Shown here: piece by piece, positions 63,093 to 64,000 of the stretch
Position numbering within the stretch: the stretch's first letter is position 1
Layout: every line of letters begins with the position of its first letter
Source of the DNA: J027 sp965215855
Lineage (GTDB): Bacteria; Chloroflexota; Anaerolineae; Aggregatilineales; J027
Length of the DNA: 64,000 nt
Assembly: GCA_965215855.1 (NCBI GenBank)
Contig: CBDCER010000001.1
Location: forward strand, 178,553-242,552
Direction of reading: 5' to 3'
Notes under the pieces: generated by a model
What the model saw: the letters and a program-made list of their open reading frames with translations, nothing else
The model's database searches: none
Told to the model about the DNA's origin: nothing
Made by a program: the position numbers and the translations under genes

Positions 63093-63881
63093 ATGAAAAT
63101 TCACGATCTCTCGCAGCCTCTCAATGCCGATGCCCCATTCTGGCCGTTCTATCCGCCGTTTGAGGTCAAGTACATCAAGCGTAAGGCCGAGCATGGTGTC
63201 AACGCGCAGTACATCATGACCAGCAACCACATGGGCACACACCTTGATGCCCCGCGTCACTTCGTCACAGGCGGCAAGACCATCGACGAACTACCCCTTG
63301 AGTGGCTGTATGGTCCCGGCGTGATTGTCGATCTGAGCGACATGCTCGGCGAACTCGACGTATTCCGCCCAGCAGATATCGAAGCCCGCGCCGACGTGCA
63401 GGATGGCGACATTCTGTTCATTCACACGGGCTGGCATAAGCACGCGCAGTTCGGTGATGACCCGGATGAGGAGAAGTACATTCAGCGTCATCCCGGCCCC
63501 CATCACAGCATCGTGGATTGGCTGCTCGACAAGAAGATTCACCTCTGGGCTGTGGACATGATCTCTACCGACCATCCCATGAACCTGCCCATCGGGCGTT
63601 TTCTGGGCAAGGGCGGCCTCGAACACTGGCAGCGCGTCCGCGCACAGGTCGAGGAAAAATTCGGTGGCTCGGATGCCGTCGATGAACTCTTCCCCGACGG
63701 CGCGTACCAGTTGACACATAACGCCCTCTTCCCGCACGATTGCTTCCATGTCGAGAACCTCGGCGGCGAGATCGGCAATCCCGATCTGCACAACAAGCGC
63801 ATCACACTCGGCGCGTTCCCGTGGATGTTCAAGGGCGGCGAGGCAGCCTTCTGCCGCGCAATGGCGTTCACTGAGGACTAA
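63093..63881 (+). CDS. Cyclase-family metal-dependent amide hydrolase (KynB/isatin-hydrolase-like)
   Basis: 262 residues with the family motif HMGTHLDAPRHF (His-x-Gly-Thr-His-x-Asp-x-Pro-x-His) near residue 49-60, which binds the catalytic metal. Members hydrolyse cyclic or acyl amides such as N-formylkynurenine or isatin. Between DUF1116 and the molybdenum-hydroxylase large subunit it probably opens a ring after hydroxylation. The actual substrate is unknown. GGAAGGA lies ahead of ATG 63093. Confidence 0.9.
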   Translation: MKIHDLSQPLNADAPFWPFYPPFEVKYIKRKAEHGVNAQYIMTSNHMGTHLDAPRHFVTGGKTIDELPLEWLYGPGVIVDLSDMLGELDVFRPADIEARADVQDGDILFIHTGWHKHAQFGDDPDEEKYIQRHPGPHHSIVDWLLDKKIHLWAVDMISTDHPMNLPIGRFLGKGGLEHWQRVRAQVEEKFGGSDAVDELFPDGAYQLTHNALFPHDCFHVENLGGEIGNPDLHNKRITLGAFPWMFKGGEAAFCRAMAFTED

Positions 63882-63914
63882 CACATCACCTGAAGTAGTA
63901 AGGACGGCGGCACG

Positions 63915-64000
63915 ATGACAACACAGATGTTTGGTCAGGGCATCAAGCGGCGCGAAGACCCGCGCTTATTGGTCGGGAAAGCCCTCTTTACCGATGACGT
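63915..64000 (+). CDS. Molybdenum hydroxylase large (Mo-binding) subunit, N-terminal fragment
   Basis: Only 28 codons are in the window: MTTQMFGQGIKRREDPRLLV, then GKALFTDDV. This matches the universal start of CoxL/xanthine-dehydrogenase large subunits (G-x-x-R-x-E-D-P-R-x-L-x-G). The motif that separates CO dehydrogenase from other hydroxylases lies beyond the edge. AAGGA is 10 bases upstream of ATG 63915. Confidence 0.85.
   Translation, partial: MTTQMFGQGIKRREDPRLLVGKALFTDD

Overview
The window looks like chromosomal DNA from an uncultured-type, probably anaerobic Chloroflexota bacterium, most likely Anaerolineae. That placement is an inference from content: a Ser/Thr kinase fused to a STAND ATPase and WD40 propellers, cyclase-ATPase-TPR signalling proteins, a complete carbonyl branch of the Wood-Ljungdahl pathway, and FdrA/DUF1116 plus molybdenum-hydroxylase genes. 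No rRNA, tRNA, CRISPR array or insertion sequence was recognised.

Layout. 1-4430 (-): a three-gene AddAB-like operon (inactive-looking AddB homologue, UvrD helicase, separate RecB-type nuclease cut by the window edge). 4636-14185 (+): a P2-type cation ATPase behind a structured leader, a secreted SH3b protein, and the 1671-residue kinase/STAND/WD40 protein. 14039-14644 (-): an OsmC-family gene whose in-frame UGA sits exactly at the catalytic Cys codon, with a SECIS-like hairpin just downstream; it is a strong selenoprotein candidate. 14722-27985: AlaX, an uncharacterised protein, a methyltransferase, an ATPase, two arrestin-like proteins, a DMT permease, a soluble-adenylyl-cyclase-like giant, an SDR, a two-gene ThrE exporter and an ABC-2 exporter. 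28061-28495: decayed pyrD and pyrE remnants. 28557-33461: a GAF/PP2C phosphatase, SDR, TauE-like permease, esterase and STAS protein. 33501-40662: a c-type cytochrome lipoprotein and an alpha-mannosidase/FIST/hydrolase operon.

55635-40777 (-): one long, tightly spaced operon in the order HMA-like, cooS/acsA, acsB, CBS, acsD, acsC, RACo, acsE, metV-metF fusion, cooC, cooC, ald. Together these reduce methylene-THF, pass the methyl group through the corrinoid protein, reduce CO2 to CO and assemble acetyl-CoA. Two oddities stand out. Base composition and codon use change inside the RACo gene near 47,200 (hand count 55% GC over 46,981-47,220 against 68% over 47,521-47,760). In addition, RACo, acsC, the CBS gene and cooS, all at or on the GC-rich side, each carry a one-base frame break. 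The operon leader carries a strong hairpin terminator only 33 bases before the first start codon.

56452-64000: coxG, a thiolase-like protein lacking its nucleophilic Cys, a repeat-rich control region, and a + strand operon of molybdenum-hydroxylase FAD and 2Fe-2S subunits, FdrA, DUF1116, a cyclase-family hydrolase and the start of the Mo-binding subunit. By inference this is a catabolic pathway that oxidises and opens a nitrogen compound and recovers carbamoyl phosphate.
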